Shown: positions 1 to 8,640, counted from the first letter of the stretch. The stretch: DNA of 64,000 nt from an uncultured Clostridiaceae bacterium (GCA_902477765.1 CABSIM010000007.1:1-64000); one strand, 5' to 3'. The notes: generated by a model not told the origin, from the sequence alone. Made by a program: numbers and translations.

Positions 1-27
1 CGTTTCCGGGGCCCGATTCTGTCTGTC

Positions 28-261
28 TTATTTCTTTTTCTTTTCTCTTGTATAGCTCATGATAAAGCCGGAAAACGCACAGATACTGGCTACCCAGATG
101 GAATATGTCTTTATGGCGTCGTCAATCCCCATAACAAGGGCTCCGTTTCCCAGCAGGGCTCCGATCAGCTGGGTAAATACCAGAACCGCTCCCATGATCA
201 GAAACAGGGGCAATGTAATCTCAAAAATCACCATGCAAATGCTGTAAATTGTTTTTTTCAT
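28..261 (-). CDS. Small two-helix membrane protein, possible TRAP small subunit
   Basis: A 77-residue protein with two predicted membrane helices (about residues 7-33 and 49-67) and a basic tail ending KKKK, which suggests a cytoplasmic C-terminus. AAGGAG lies 8 bases ahead of the ATG, and the stop of the DctM-like permease is only 15 bases upstream, so the two are almost certainly cotranscribed. TRAP carriers need a small DctQ-type membrane subunit; those usually have four helices and roughly 160 residues, so this would be a half-size stand-in. That role rests on position alone. No DctP-type binding protein is seen in the window; one could lie beyond the left edge. Confidence 0.6.
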   Translation of the reverse strand: MKKTIYSICMVIFEITLPLFLIMGAVLVFTQLIGALLGNGALVMGIDDAIKTYSIWVASICAFSGFIMSYTREKKKK

Positions 262-276
262 GCCATGTTCTCCTTT

Positions 277-1659
277 CTACGCTCCGATAATGGGAATGAT
301 TCCAAGCATAATGAGAATTGCCAGGAGAACAACCGGCAGCGCATAATGGAACAGCAGGTTCTTGAATATCCTGGACGGCTCATTCAGTCCTGAAATACCG
401 CTGGCAATGTAAATGGGTGCCGAGTTGGGCGGAATACATCCTTCGTTGGACACCAGGAACAGGAATGCCACGCAGCAGGCCACCGGTTCCAGGCCAATGG
501 ATCTGAGCGCCGCATAGGACAGGGCTCCCAGGGCCGTGGTGGATGCGGTTCCTGTAAACGGTCCCACCATCAGAGTGGTGATCAGGGCAATAAGGAGAAC
601 CACCAGTACAGAAGAATAGCTTCCCAGAGAAGAGAAGATGGCGGTGAATTCATCCTGAAGTCCCAGTTTTGTCAGAACACTGGCTGCCGCAAACGCAAAG
701 AACAGGAGGCATCCCACTTCGCTGTATTTTGGTGCGGAAGCTTTGATCATGTCTTTCCAGCCTTTGAAATCGTGGGGCAGATATTTCCAGCCTTCCACAA
801 TGGTGAAAAATGTCATCAGAATGGGGATCCACATAACGAGAGAAATGGATCCGAAGGAGTCATCCAGGCTGGCATTGAGCCGCGCCTTGATGGCATTTCC
901 GGTGGGCCCCATCTGGAACAGAAGCGGAATGATGATTCCCAGGAAAATAATCAGTGAGGAGGCATTCTTTTTAAATGCTTCTCCAAAGGACTCGCCCTGG
1001 TCTGCAGACGCCTTCAGGCCATCCTTTTTTGCATAGAAAAAGACCACTGCCAGACGGTAAGCCAGTACGATCATGCCGGCTCCCATAAGGCCCACATACA
1101 GCGCATTGCTGGTGACTTCCGCTGCGATGGCTTCCATTCCAAGGAGCAGAAGCATGGAGGAAGACGGCGGGAAGATCATTCCCAGTCCTGCGTTTCCTGC
1201 CACGATGGTGGTCGCCCGTTCCGTACTCCATCCGCTCTGTTTCATCCACGGAATCGTGATGGAACCTACCGCAGATGCATTGCCGGAACCGGAACCGGAT
1301 ACCATGCCGAACAGCGCACTGGCAATGGTGGAAACATATCCGGATCCGCCCGGAAGTCTTCCCAGCACACTGTTGAGGATTTCCACGAGACGTCCGATGA
1401 CTCCGGTCTTATCCATCATAAATGCCATGAATACGAAAGCCATGGAAGCATATACAACTTCCTGCTTTGCCGCCGATGTAATGCCGGTTTTGGCAAGAGA
1501 CACCACATTTTTCCCTCCGAAGATTCCGCCGATGGCCAGAATCAGCAGGAAGGACCACATCATTGCTTCTGCCATTTTCCGCTTCAGTCCCATATTGATG
1601 ATCAGGATTGCTGCAATATAGATCAGAAGCGAGATCACTCCAATGCCGATAAAGTTCAT
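277..1659 (-). CDS. TRAP-type transporter large permease (DctM-like)
   Basis: A 460-residue, very hydrophobic protein with about twelve membrane segments. The stretch around residues 110-175 (LPGGSGYVSTIAS, then SGSGSGN, IPWMK and IFPPSSSM) follows the DctM pattern of a Gly/Ser-rich loop and a PPS re-entrant hairpin, and a matching NEGCIPPNSAP hairpin occurs in the second half. DctM proteins move organic acids with sodium or proton symport together with a small subunit and a binding protein. I start at MNFIGIG because GGGGGA precedes that ATG; the open frame extends 30 codons further upstream without a ribosome site. Slightly longer than usual DctM (about 425). Its substrate is unknown; a C4 or tricarboxylate is plausible given the cit genes nearby, but this is inference. 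Confidence 0.75.
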   Translation of the reverse strand: MNFIGIGVISLLIYIAAILIINMGLKRKMAEAMMWSFLLILAIGGIFGGKNVVSLAKTGITSAAKQEVVYASMAFVFMAFMMDKTGVIGRLVEILNSVLGRLPGGSGYVSTIASALFGMVSGSGSGNASAVGSITIPWMKQSGWSTERATTIVAGNAGLGMIFPPSSSMLLLLGMEAIAAEVTSNALYVGLMGAGMIVLAYRLAVVFFYAKKDGLKASADQGESFGEAFKKNASSLIIFLGIIIPLLFQMGPTGNAIKARLNASLDDSFGSISLVMWIPILMTFFTIVEGWKYLPHDFKGWKDMIKASAPKYSEVGCLLFFAFAAASVLTKLGLQDEFTAIFSSLGSYSSVLVVLLIALITTLMVGPFTGTASTTALGALSYAALRSIGLEPVACCVAFLFLVSNEGCIPPNSAPIYIASGISGLNEPSRIFKNLLFHYALPVVLLAILIMLGIIPIIGA

Positions 1660-1792
1660 GTTTTTTCCCCCAGTCTTAAGCTCTTTTGCCTGCAGCCTGC
1701 TTCCCGGTTCCGGAACTGCTTTCCTCCGGAGAAGGCTGCACTGTTTCATGACCCTGCGCGCAGACAGAAAAAATTACTTCCTGTTGGAAAAA

Positions 1793-1821
1793 ATCATAAC
1801 AGAATATGCTTCCCCTGTTAA
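1793..1821 (-). promoter_or_regulatory. Promoter of the TRAP permease pair
   Basis: On the minus strand TTAACA (plus 1816-1821) and TATGAT (plus 1793-1798) are separated by exactly 17 bases, each one mismatch from the sigma-A consensus. Transcription would start near 1786, leaving a leader of about 125 bases before the permease start at 1659. Confidence 0.6.
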
Positions 1822-1850
1822 ATAGGAAATCGTTTTCTCTGTCATAAGGA

Positions 1851-1902
1851 AAACCGGTGGAATCTGCGCAGGATCCCGCACAGACTCCGCCCGGTTTTTT
1901 TT
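1851..1902. terminator. Terminator after the LysR gene
   Basis: A long imperfect hairpin closed by ACCGG/CCGGT-type arms around a GGATCC core, with eight T on the plus-strand side and four T on the minus-strand side. It follows the minus-strand LysR gene and precedes the TRAP promoter, so it separates the two units. Confidence 0.6.
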
Positions 1903-1947
1903 AATGCCGGCCGCTCCGGCCCCGTCTCATGATTTCTCCGTCTCCTG

Positions 1948-2862
1948 TCAGAATGTCCCCCGGATTTCTTCCAGCACTTCCAGCAGTTTTCTGGTGGCCA
2001 TGGAAACATAGGTATCCTTCAGTGTAGCCACGCAGAACGCATAAGGCACACTGTACTGCGGATCAATCCGGTAGCACCCCCGCCCTTTCAGGGCCGGAGA
2101 TACCTGTTTGGAAGGAAGGATTGTGGTGGCATAGTCCACCTGAGCCAGCGCATCCAGTGTGCTGATATTTCTGGACACCTGCTTGATCACCGGTGAAAGC
2201 CCTGCTTTCTGAAAAATCTGTTCGCAGACCATCCGGCTTCTCTGCCAGGACCTGGTGAGAACCAGCGGCTCGTTTCTCAGGAACTCCATATCCAGATAGG
2301 GCGTATCCTCCCCGTCCCTGAAATAGATGAACGGCTGAAAGCGGCTGTTCCTTCTGGGAATAATCACCATTTCATCATGGCTGATTTCAAAGTAATCCAG
2401 ATTCTGGTGGATAATGGGCGGATGCAGAATTCCTGCGTCAATTTCACCTTTCACCAGCTTGTTTTCTATTTCATCGCTGGTGGCTTCCACCAGGACGATG
2501 TCAATAAAAGGGTACCTTTCCTTGAAAAGCGGAAGAAAATAAGGCAGCACAAAGGTGGCCTGCGTTCCGGTAAACCCCATATGAATCTCGCCCCGTTCCG
2601 CATTTTTCAGGTCCTTCATGCGCTTTTCAAAGTCTTTCTGGTCCTGAAGAGTCTTTCTGGCAAAATCCATGAAACACTGACCTTCCGCAGTCAGCGTAAC
2701 CCCGCTGCTGCCCCGCAGAAACACCGGTGCTCCCAGTTCCCGTTCCACCTTGTGCAGACACTGGCTCAGAGCCGGCTGGGCTACATAAAGCCTGGCTGCA
2801 GCCTTGGTGATACTTTTTTCTTCAGCAATTACCGTCATGTACGCCATATCTCGCAGTGTCAT
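1948..2862 (-). CDS. LysR-family transcriptional regulator
   Basis: A 304-residue protein of normal LysR length. The N-terminal winged helix-turn-helix is clear (AAARLYVAQPALSQCLHKVE, about residues 21-40), followed by a linker helix and the two-lobed effector domain from about residue 90 (GEIHMGFTGTQA). It is divergent from citC, with 230 bases between the starts that hold an inverted repeat of LysR-box type, so it probably controls itself and the cit genes; it could also act on the TRAP pair downstream. Effectors of this family are small organic acids or aromatics. The effector here is unknown; citrate or a relative is a guess from context. Confidence 0.88.
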   Translation of the reverse strand: MTLRDMAYMTVIAEEKSITKAAARLYVAQPALSQCLHKVERELGAPVFLRGSSGVTLTAEGQCFMDFARKTLQDQKDFEKRMKDLKNAERGEIHMGFTGTQATFVLPYFLPLFKERYPFIDIVLVEATSDEIENKLVKGEIDAGILHPPIIHQNLDYFEISHDEMVIIPRRNSRFQPFIYFRDGEDTPYLDMEFLRNEPLVLTRSWQRSRMVCEQIFQKAGLSPVIKQVSRNISTLDALAQVDYATTILPSKQVSPALKGRGCYRIDPQYSVPYAFCVATLKDTYVSMATRKLLEVLEEIRGTF

Positions 2863-2912
2863 AATTTTATTCTTTCCCCCAATGCAATTTCGTTATGGTG
2901 TCTTCAGTTTCG

Positions 2913-2934
2913 GTTTGTCTATATATTAACAAAC
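2913..2934. promoter_or_regulatory. LysR-type inverted repeat between lysR and citC
   Basis: GTTTGT-N10-ACAAAC, a perfect 6-base inverted repeat with an AT-only centre, 51-72 bases upstream of the LysR start. The spacing and position fit a LysR recognition site that acts on divergent promoters. A weak citC promoter candidate, TGGAAA-N17-TAAAAT, lies at 2996-3024, as expected for an activator-dependent gene. Confidence 0.5.
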
Positions 2935-3092
2935 ATTCTGTTTTTTGTCTCCATAGTTTTTTCATATCCCCATCATCGTTTTTACATATTATCTCTGGAA
3001 AACTCCGGCAGACTATATTAAAATAGAAGAATCTGAAAACAGTCACGGCAGGACGGGCCCGGTTCCTGCCTCATTCATCACCGGAGGTATCC

Positions 3093-4151
3093 ATGACAGA
3101 AGAATTCACAATACACGAACTGTCCCTTTCTTTTTCCCATGACAGGCAGATGCTGGCAGAGTTTCTGGAACACCATCATCTTTCTTTTGAAGCTGATATC
3201 GAAGCCGCTTACGGCATCTTTGACCCTTCTGAGGTGCTGGTAGGCTGCGGCTGCTGTGCAGGAAAACTTTTGAAATGCTTTGCCGTGGATCAGGCACTGC
3301 GGGGCCAGAATGCCCTGGGAAGCCTGATTTCCAGACTGGTGGAAAACCGCTTCCAGTCCGGCTTCTATGATCTTTTTGTCATCACCCGCCCGGAAAACCG
3401 GGATCTGTTCACCGCCTGCGGCTTTTACGTGCTGGCGGAAACCGGCACCGTCATCATGCTGGAAAACCGGAAAGACGGCCTTCTCAGATACTATTCCCGT
3501 TTTGCCGCAGACACAGACACTGCGGATAAAAATCCGGCAGACTCCGGTCAGGCAGATCTGGACACCGGATGCATTGTGATGAACTGCAATCCCTTTACCA
3601 AAGGCCATCTTGCCCTGATCACCCATGCCGCTTCCCGATGCAGAACGCTCCACATTTTCGTTGTGGAAGAAGACCGGTCCGCATTTCCCTTTGACGTCCG
3701 TCTCAGGCTCGTCCGGGAGGGAACTGCCGACATGCCCAACGTACACGTGCATCCATCAGGCCCCTATATGATCTCTTCCGCCACATTTCCCACCTATTTC
3801 CTGAAAAAGGGCGAAGATGCCGCCGGCATTCAGAGCGAACTGGACATCACTCTGTTTGCCTCCCGGATTGCTCCGATTTTTTCCATTACCGCACGTTTTG
3901 CCGGAGAAGAACCTCTGGATCCGGTTACAGCCCGGTATAACCAGGCCATGGAAGACATCCTTCCCGGATATGGAATCCGCTTTATCCGGATTCCCCGTGT
4001 CACCTCCTGTTCCGGAGGAAAGGAAACCGTCATCAGCGCCTCCCTGGTAAGGCAGCTGCTGGAAAAAGAGGGACTGACCGGTCAGGTTCTGGATCTGGTT
4101 CCTCCCTGTACCGCAGAATATCTGAAACAGACATATGGGGGAGCAAAATGA
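3093..4151 (+). CDS. citC: [Citrate (pro-3S)-lyase] ligase
   Basis: A 352-residue enzyme that acetylates the prosthetic group thiol of citrate lyase with acetate and ATP, switching the lyase on. Residues 1-130 form a GNAT-like domain; residues 160-180 hold the nucleotidyltransferase motif (GCIVMNCNPFTKGHLALI) whose HxGH-like KGH binds ATP. Further CitC landmarks are FVVEEDRSAFPF and the ISSATFPTYFLK segment. Length is normal for the family (about 340-355). The stop overlaps the start of citXG by four bases (ATGA), so translation is coupled. The lyase subunits citD, citE and citF are not in the window, which is unusual since they normally sit beside citC. Confidence 0.93.
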   Translation: MTEEFTIHELSLSFSHDRQMLAEFLEHHHLSFEADIEAAYGIFDPSEVLVGCGCCAGKLLKCFAVDQALRGQNALGSLISRLVENRFQSGFYDLFVITRPENRDLFTACGFYVLAETGTVIMLENRKDGLLRYYSRFAADTDTADKNPADSGQADLDTGCIVMNCNPFTKGHLALITHAASRCRTLHIFVVEEDRSAFPFDVRLRLVREGTADMPNVHVHPSGPYMISSATFPTYFLKKGEDAAGIQSELDITLFASRIAPIFSITARFAGEEPLDPVTARYNQAMEDILPGYGIRFIRIPRVTSCSGGKETVISASLVRQLLEKEGLTGQVLDLVPPCTAEYLKQTYGGAK

Positions 4152-5545
4152 AAACAGAAACCATCTTCAGCGGAACCCCTGCCACTCTGGAAGAAATCCT
4201 GGATGCCAAAAGCCGCCGGGCGGAACATCAGAAAGAGCTTCTGCAGTCCGGCGGAAGCTGCCTTATCAGCTTTTCTCTGAACATTCCCGGAGCCATCAAA
4301 CAGTTCCCCCTTGCCCGTGCCGCGTTTCTTGCAGGAATCGGTGAAATCAGAAAGGCCTGCAGTCCGGAAGTCATTCTCTCCGAAGAAATCCGCCACCTGC
4401 ACACCGGGAGCGAAGCATTTTTTCTTCTTTCCCTTCCGCCCCGGGAGGTAAAGCAGGCTATGGTACGTGTGGAAGAAAGCCATCCTCTGGGACGGCTGTA
4501 TGACCTGGATGTGCTGGACAGTCAGGGACACTCCCTTTCCCGTTCCGATTTCGGGCTCCCGGCCAGAACCTGTCTGGTCTGCGGAGAACCCGCCAAACTC
4601 TGTGCCCGCAGCAGGGCTCATTCCATGGATCTCGTTCTCTGGAGAACGGCGCAGATTCTCAATGATTATTTCCGCAGCCGTGCTGCAGATCAGGCTGCTG
4701 CCTGTGCAGTCCGTGCCCTTCTGTATGAAGTATCCTCCACCCCGAAGCCGGGACTGGTGGACCGCAATAACTCCGGTTCCCATCAGGACATGAATTTTTT
4801 CACTTTTCTGGACAGCAGCGCCGCACTGATTCCATGGTTCCGGGACTTCTTCTGCCTCGGGTGGGATCACTCGGAAGAGCCGGAAGAGACTCTGTTTCTC
4901 CGTCTCCGTTTTGCCGGACAGCAGGCCGAGCAGGATATGTTCCGTGCCACCGGAGGGGTCAATACTCATAAAGGCCTTATTTTTTCCTTTTCCATCCTCT
5001 GTGCGGCTCTCGGAAAAGTCCGCAGGCTTTACGGAACGCCGGCAGACCGGGCCTCCGTACTGTCTGTCTGCAGAGCACTTGGGGCCTGTTCCCTGAAGGA
5101 CTTCGACCTGCGTCCATCCTCCACTGCCGGAGAACAATGCCATGCGGCTTACGGTCTTACCGGAGCCAGAGGCGAAGCGGCAGCCGGATTTCCTTCTGCG
5201 GAGACCATCGGACTTCCGGCTCTGAAACATTTCCTGGCCGCAGGATATTCCCTGAATGATGCGTCCGTAATGACCCTTCTTTCCCTGATTGCATCCGTGG
5301 ACGATACCAATATGATCCGCCGCGGCGGCATCAGCCGGCTCAGGGAAAGAAAAAAAGAAGCCCGAAGGCTTCTTTCTGAAATCACGCCGGACACCTTTAC
5401 GGAGACCCTGACGCATCTGGACGTATCCTATATCCGGGACCACTTAAGCCCCGGAGGCTGTGCCGATCTTCTGGCCGTCAGCCTCATGTTTCATTTTCTT
5501 GAAGAAAGCGGACTCCTTTCCGTCATCTGCCAAACAGATTCATAA
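4148..5545 (+). CDS. citXG: CitX-CitG fusion, citrate lyase prosthetic group synthesis and transfer
   Basis: A 465-residue two-domain protein. Residues 1-180 match CitX, the apo-citrate lyase phosphoribosyl-dephospho-CoA transferase (RLYDLDVLD near 117-124, then RTCLVCGEPAKLCARSRAHS near 140-159). Residues 183-460 match CitG, triphosphoribosyl-dephospho-CoA synthase (SSTPKPGLVDRNNSGSHQDM near 196-215, GGVNTHKGLIFS further on). The first domain attaches to the ACP subunit what the second one makes from dephospho-CoA and ATP. Such fusions occur in several Gram-positives and in Haemophilus. Its last 23 bases overlap, tail to tail, the end of the minus-strand gene at 5523-6014. With citC alone it forms a maturation-only operon; it could serve a lyase encoded elsewhere. 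Confidence 0.93.
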   Translation: MKTETIFSGTPATLEEILDAKSRRAEHQKELLQSGGSCLISFSLNIPGAIKQFPLARAAFLAGIGEIRKACSPEVILSEEIRHLHTGSEAFFLLSLPPREVKQAMVRVEESHPLGRLYDLDVLDSQGHSLSRSDFGLPARTCLVCGEPAKLCARSRAHSMDLVLWRTAQILNDYFRSRAADQAAACAVRALLYEVSSTPKPGLVDRNNSGSHQDMNFFTFLDSSAALIPWFRDFFCLGWDHSEEPEETLFLRLRFAGQQAEQDMFRATGGVNTHKGLIFSFSILCAALGKVRRLYGTPADRASVLSVCRALGACSLKDFDLRPSSTAGEQCHAAYGLTGARGEAAAGFPSAETIGLPALKHFLAAGYSLNDASVMTLLSLIASVDDTNMIRRGGISRLRERKKEARRLLSEITPDTFTETLTHLDVSYIRDHLSPGGCADLLAVSLMFHFLEESGLLSVICQTDS

Positions 5546-6014
5546 AATCGGCAAAGGGCTGCACCACATCCGAAAGGCCCTGTATGGCCCTGTTCAGTTC
5601 ATCAATATCAATGGCCTGAATTTTTTCCAGGGCCTCCCGGACACTTTCCTCACTGGTCAGCGCCATCCGGTCCACATTTCTCACCATTTGATCCAGCTCC
5701 GCTTCTGAAAGCTGGGAGGAAATACGGTTCAGGCTCTCTGCTGCCGTCCGGATTTCCTCCGATGTCTTCTGCACATCCGGAACCACCGTCACATACGCTG
5801 CCATCAGTATCGCCAGAACCATGACACTGCAGGCAGCGGTGACAGCCGACAGGTAAAACTGCATCCGGACATACCGGCTTCTTTCCCGTTCCGTTTCCTC
5901 CAGCCGTCTCAGAGTTTCTTCCGGCAGCTCCTGCTTCTTCTGTATCTGCCCTTCCGGCCGGCCTGCTGTTCGGTCCGTCCGGATTCCTGCTTTTTCCTCC
6001 CTGTATTCCTCCAC
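5523..6014 (-). CDS. Membrane-anchored coiled-coil protein of unknown function
   Basis: 163 residues: a charged N-terminal half (Glu/Arg/Lys-rich to about residue 47), one membrane helix (about 52-77, FYLSAVTAACSVMVLAILMA), and an outer or inner C-terminal helical region with heptad spacing (about 80-150) that resembles DUF948-type or chemoreceptor-like tethered coiled coils. I do not recognise a named family. It overlaps citXG by 23 bases in convergent orientation, and it starts only 23 bases after the thiE stop on the same strand, so it may be the last gene of the thi transcript. No catalytic residues are apparent. Confidence 0.65.
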   Translation of the reverse strand: MEEYREEKAGIRTDRTAGRPEGQIQKKQELPEETLRRLEETERERSRYVRMQFYLSAVTAACSVMVLAILMAAYVTVVPDVQKTSEEIRTAAESLNRISSQLSEAELDQMVRNVDRMALTSEESVREALEKIQAIDIDELNRAIQGLSDVVQPFADFMNLFGR

Positions 6015-6037
6015 AGATACTCCCCCTTCCGTCGGTT

Positions 6038-6676
6038 TCAGAATACCAGCGGTCCGGGCTCTCTGTCAAGTTCCCTGCGGAACTGCCGGACTGCTTCCGT
6101 GATGGACGGCGCCTGAAAAATTCCTCCCGCCACCGCCAGGCCGGAAGCGCCCAGGTGTAACGGCCGCCTGCAGTTTTCCGGCGTCAGGCCGCCTATGGCC
6201 ACATTGGGAATGCCGGAGACCGCAAGGATCTCTCTGTATGTCTCATCGGTAATGGGAGCCGCGTCCGGCTTTGTGGATGTGGCATACCAGGCTCCGCTTC
6301 CCAGATAATCGGCTCCCTGTGCCTCAGCCCGCTCCGCCTGCTCTCTGGTTTTTGCAGTGGCCCCCACCAGGAAACCGTGCAGTCCGCATCGTTCGGCAAT
6401 CCGTCTGGCATCCGCCACCGGAATGTCTTCCTGGCCGAGATGGACTCCGTCTGCCCCGCTGGCAATGGCAATGTCCAGCCGGTCGTTGACCAGAAACAGG
6501 GCACCGGTCTCCCGTGTCATACTCCGCAGCCATCTGGCATCTTCCAGATACTGAGCCGAAGTCACATTCTTTTCCCGCAGCTGGATCATATCCACACCGG
6601 CCTTCAGTGCCTCCAGAATTTTTTCGTCTCCCAGTTTTCTGTCCGCAATCAGATACAGGATTCCTCTTTTCTTCAT
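6038..6676 (-). CDS. thiE: Thiamine-phosphate synthase
   Basis: A 212-residue TIM-barrel enzyme that joins HMP diphosphate to thiazole phosphate, giving thiamine phosphate. ThiE landmarks in order: LYLIADRK at the start, IQLREKN near residue 32, LFLVNDRLDIA near 61, GVHLGQEDIPVADAR near 78, VGATAKT near 100, then YLGSGAWYATSTKPDA and the phosphate-binding AIGGLTPEN. I start at MKKRGILYL, whose ATG overlaps the thiW stop by four bases (ATGA) behind a ribosome site within thiW; the open frame continues 41 codons upstream only as overlap. It is the third gene of the riboswitch-controlled thiC-thiW-thiE unit. Confidence 0.95.
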   Translation of the reverse strand: MKKRGILYLIADRKLGDEKILEALKAGVDMIQLREKNVTSAQYLEDARWLRSMTRETGALFLVNDRLDIAIASGADGVHLGQEDIPVADARRIAERCGLHGFLVGATAKTREQAERAEAQGADYLGSGAWYATSTKPDAAPITDETYREILAVSGIPNVAIGGLTPENCRRPLHLGASGLAVAGGIFQAPSITEAVRQFRRELDREPGPLVF

Positions 6677-7218
6677 GACCGTTCCTTCCTTTCCCGGACT
6701 GTTCTGCTTCCTCCGTTTTCCAGGGCCTCTCTCAGATACTCCATGACATGGGACTTTTCCAGCGCTCCCATAAGAACGGCAGCCATGGCGGTGCCGCACG
6801 CCGTACTCATGAAAAACGGCATTACATATGTAAACAGTGCCGCTTCCTGTCCCATAAGAAGGGACGCCACAGGAAAGCAGAGCATGCCTCCGATCACGCC
6901 TGTACCCACCACTTCACCGATATATGTAAGAAAAAGTCTGCCTGTTTTCTGATAGACCAGTCCGCAGAGCAGGGCCCCTGCCATGCTTCCCGGAAATGCC
7001 AGCAGACTCCCTGTTCCGAGAAGATTTCTTATGACCGATGTGCAGAAGGCCGCCGCAGTTCCGTATACAGGTCCCAGAAACACGGCACAGACCACGTTCA
7101 CCAGGTGCTGAACCGGATAACATCTGGATGCCCCCACAGGAACCGCAAAAGACGACATGGATACGGTCAGGGCTGTCAGCATGGCGGCCACAGCCGTTTT
7201 TTTCACTGTGAATTTCAT
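6673..7218 (-). CDS. thiW: ECF transporter substrate-binding subunit, thiazole type
   Basis: A 181-residue integral membrane protein with about six helices, matching the ThiW family: TALTVSMSSFAVPVGASRCYPVQHLVNVV near the N-terminus and the GPVYGTAAAFCTSVIRN segment are typical. ThiW is the predicted S component that binds a thiamine thiazole precursor and works with a shared ECF ATPase/T module, which is not in this window. I start at MKFTVKK, preceded by GGAGCAG 6 bases ahead; the longer frame lacks a site. Placed between thiC and thiE, it supplies the thiazole half that these two enzymes cannot make; no thiG, thiH or thiF is present here. Confidence 0.88.
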   Translation of the reverse strand: MKFTVKKTAVAAMLTALTVSMSSFAVPVGASRCYPVQHLVNVVCAVFLGPVYGTAAAFCTSVIRNLLGTGSLLAFPGSMAGALLCGLVYQKTGRLFLTYIGEVVGTGVIGGMLCFPVASLLMGQEAALFTYVMPFFMSTACGTAMAAVLMGALEKSHVMEYLREALENGGSRTVRERKERS

Positions 7219-7288
7219 GATTTCTGCTCCTTTCCGTACGGGCCGTCCGCCGTTTTCCGGCTCTGCCCGACGACTTTCCATGTTCTGC

Positions 7289-8596
7289 TTATTCGTCAAA
7301 GATGCTTACAATCTCACCGTCCAGGATTCTGTTCATGTTTCTGACCGCGCAGAAATTTCCGCACATGGAACAGGTATCCTCTTTTTCCGGTTTTGCCTCT
7401 GCCCGGTAGGCCCTGGCTTTTTCCGGATCAATGGAAAGCTCGAACATTCTCTCCCAGTCCAGATTTTTTCTGGCCAGGCTCATTTCATTATCCCAGTCTG
7501 CCGCATTGCGTACGCCTTTGGCAATGTCGGCGGCATGCGCCGCAATCCGGCAGGCGATGATTCCCTCTTTCACATCGGAAAGGCTGGGAAGCCGCAGATG
7601 CTCTGCCGGTGTCACATAGCACAGGAAAGAGGCACCTGCCGCAGCTGCAATGGCTCCGCCGATGGCAGCCGTAATATGGTCATATCCGGGAGCCACGTCC
7701 GTAACCAGCGGACCCAGTACATAGAACGGAGCGCCCTTGCAGATTTCATTCTGTATCTTCATATTGGCGGCAATCTGGTCCAGCGGCATATGTCCCGGCC
7801 CCTCAATGATCACCTGAACATCCTTTTCCCAGGCCCGTCTGGTCAGTTCTCCCAGAGTCACCAGTTCTTCAATCTGGGAAATGTCGCTGGCATCCCGGAT
7901 ACATCCCGGCCTGCAGGCATCGCCCAGACTCAGGGTCACATCATGCTGTCTGCAGATCTCCAGTACTTCGTCAAAATGTTCATAAAAGGGATTTTCCTTT
8001 CCCGTCATTTCCATCCATGCAAATATGATGGAGCCGCCTCTGGAAACAATATTGGTAAGTCTCCGGTTGGCTTTGAACCTGCCGGCAGTGGCCCGGTTGA
8101 TTCCGCAGTGAATCGTCATGAAATCCACTCTGTCCTCCGCATGCATCCGCACAATGTCCAGCCATTCCTCCGTGGTGATCTCCTTCAGGGCCTTATGATA
8201 ATAAACCACCGCATCATAAATGGGTACCGTGCCGATGATGGCGGGACATTCTCCGGTAAGGCGTCTCCGGAACGTCCTGGTATCTCCGAAAGAACTCAGA
8301 TCCATGATGGATTCAGCTCCCATTTTCACGGCGCTGCTGACCTTCTCCATTTCCACGTCCATATCCTTGCAGTCTCTGGACGTTCCCAGATTCACATTGA
8401 TCTTGGTCTTCAGCATGGAGCCGATTCCGTTGGGATCTATGCACTCATGGGCCCTGTTGCAGGGGATTGCCACGCGTCCCTCAGCCACCAGGCCGCGGAT
8501 CTCCTCTCCCGTCATTCCTTCCTTTGCCGCCACAAGTTCCATTTCCCGTGTGATGATTCCCTGTCTGGCAGCATCCATCTGTGTTGTATAGCTCAT
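7289..8596 (-). CDS. thiC: Phosphomethylpyrimidine synthase
   Basis: A 435-residue radical-SAM-type enzyme that rearranges aminoimidazole ribotide into HMP phosphate. It carries the family blocks NVNLGTSRDCKD, MTIHCGINRATA, GGSIIFAWM, VIIEGPGHMPLDQI and the C-terminal cluster motif. That motif here is CSMCGNFC, i.e. C-x2-C-x3-C, one residue shorter than the C-x2-C-x4-C of the enterobacterial enzyme; short anaerobe forms lacking the N-terminal extension appear to share this. Start chosen at MSYTTQMDAAR with GGAAAGGAG upstream. First gene after the TPP riboswitch; thiW follows 70 bases later. Its paralogue BzaF (benzimidazole synthesis) is an alternative in anaerobes, but the riboswitch and neighbours favour ThiC. 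Confidence 0.96.
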   Translation of the reverse strand: MSYTTQMDAARQGIITREMELVAAKEGMTGEEIRGLVAEGRVAIPCNRAHECIDPNGIGSMLKTKINVNLGTSRDCKDMDVEMEKVSSAVKMGAESIMDLSSFGDTRTFRRRLTGECPAIIGTVPIYDAVVYYHKALKEITTEEWLDIVRMHAEDRVDFMTIHCGINRATAGRFKANRRLTNIVSRGGSIIFAWMEMTGKENPFYEHFDEVLEICRQHDVTLSLGDACRPGCIRDASDISQIEELVTLGELTRRAWEKDVQVIIEGPGHMPLDQIAANMKIQNEICKGAPFYVLGPLVTDVAPGYDHITAAIGGAIAAAAGASFLCYVTPAEHLRLPSLSDVKEGIIACRIAAHAADIAKGVRNAADWDNEMSLARKNLDWERMFELSIDPEKARAYRAEAKPEKEDTCSMCGNFCAVRNMNRILDGEIVSIFDE

Positions 8597-8640
8597 AGTT
8601 TCTCCTTTCCTGTTTCCGCCCGTCCGGATCTTTTCCGGAC

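Noticed and set aside
4082..5443. A 453-codon minus-strand open frame
   Set aside because: Antisense to citXG; composition is typical of a shadow frame.
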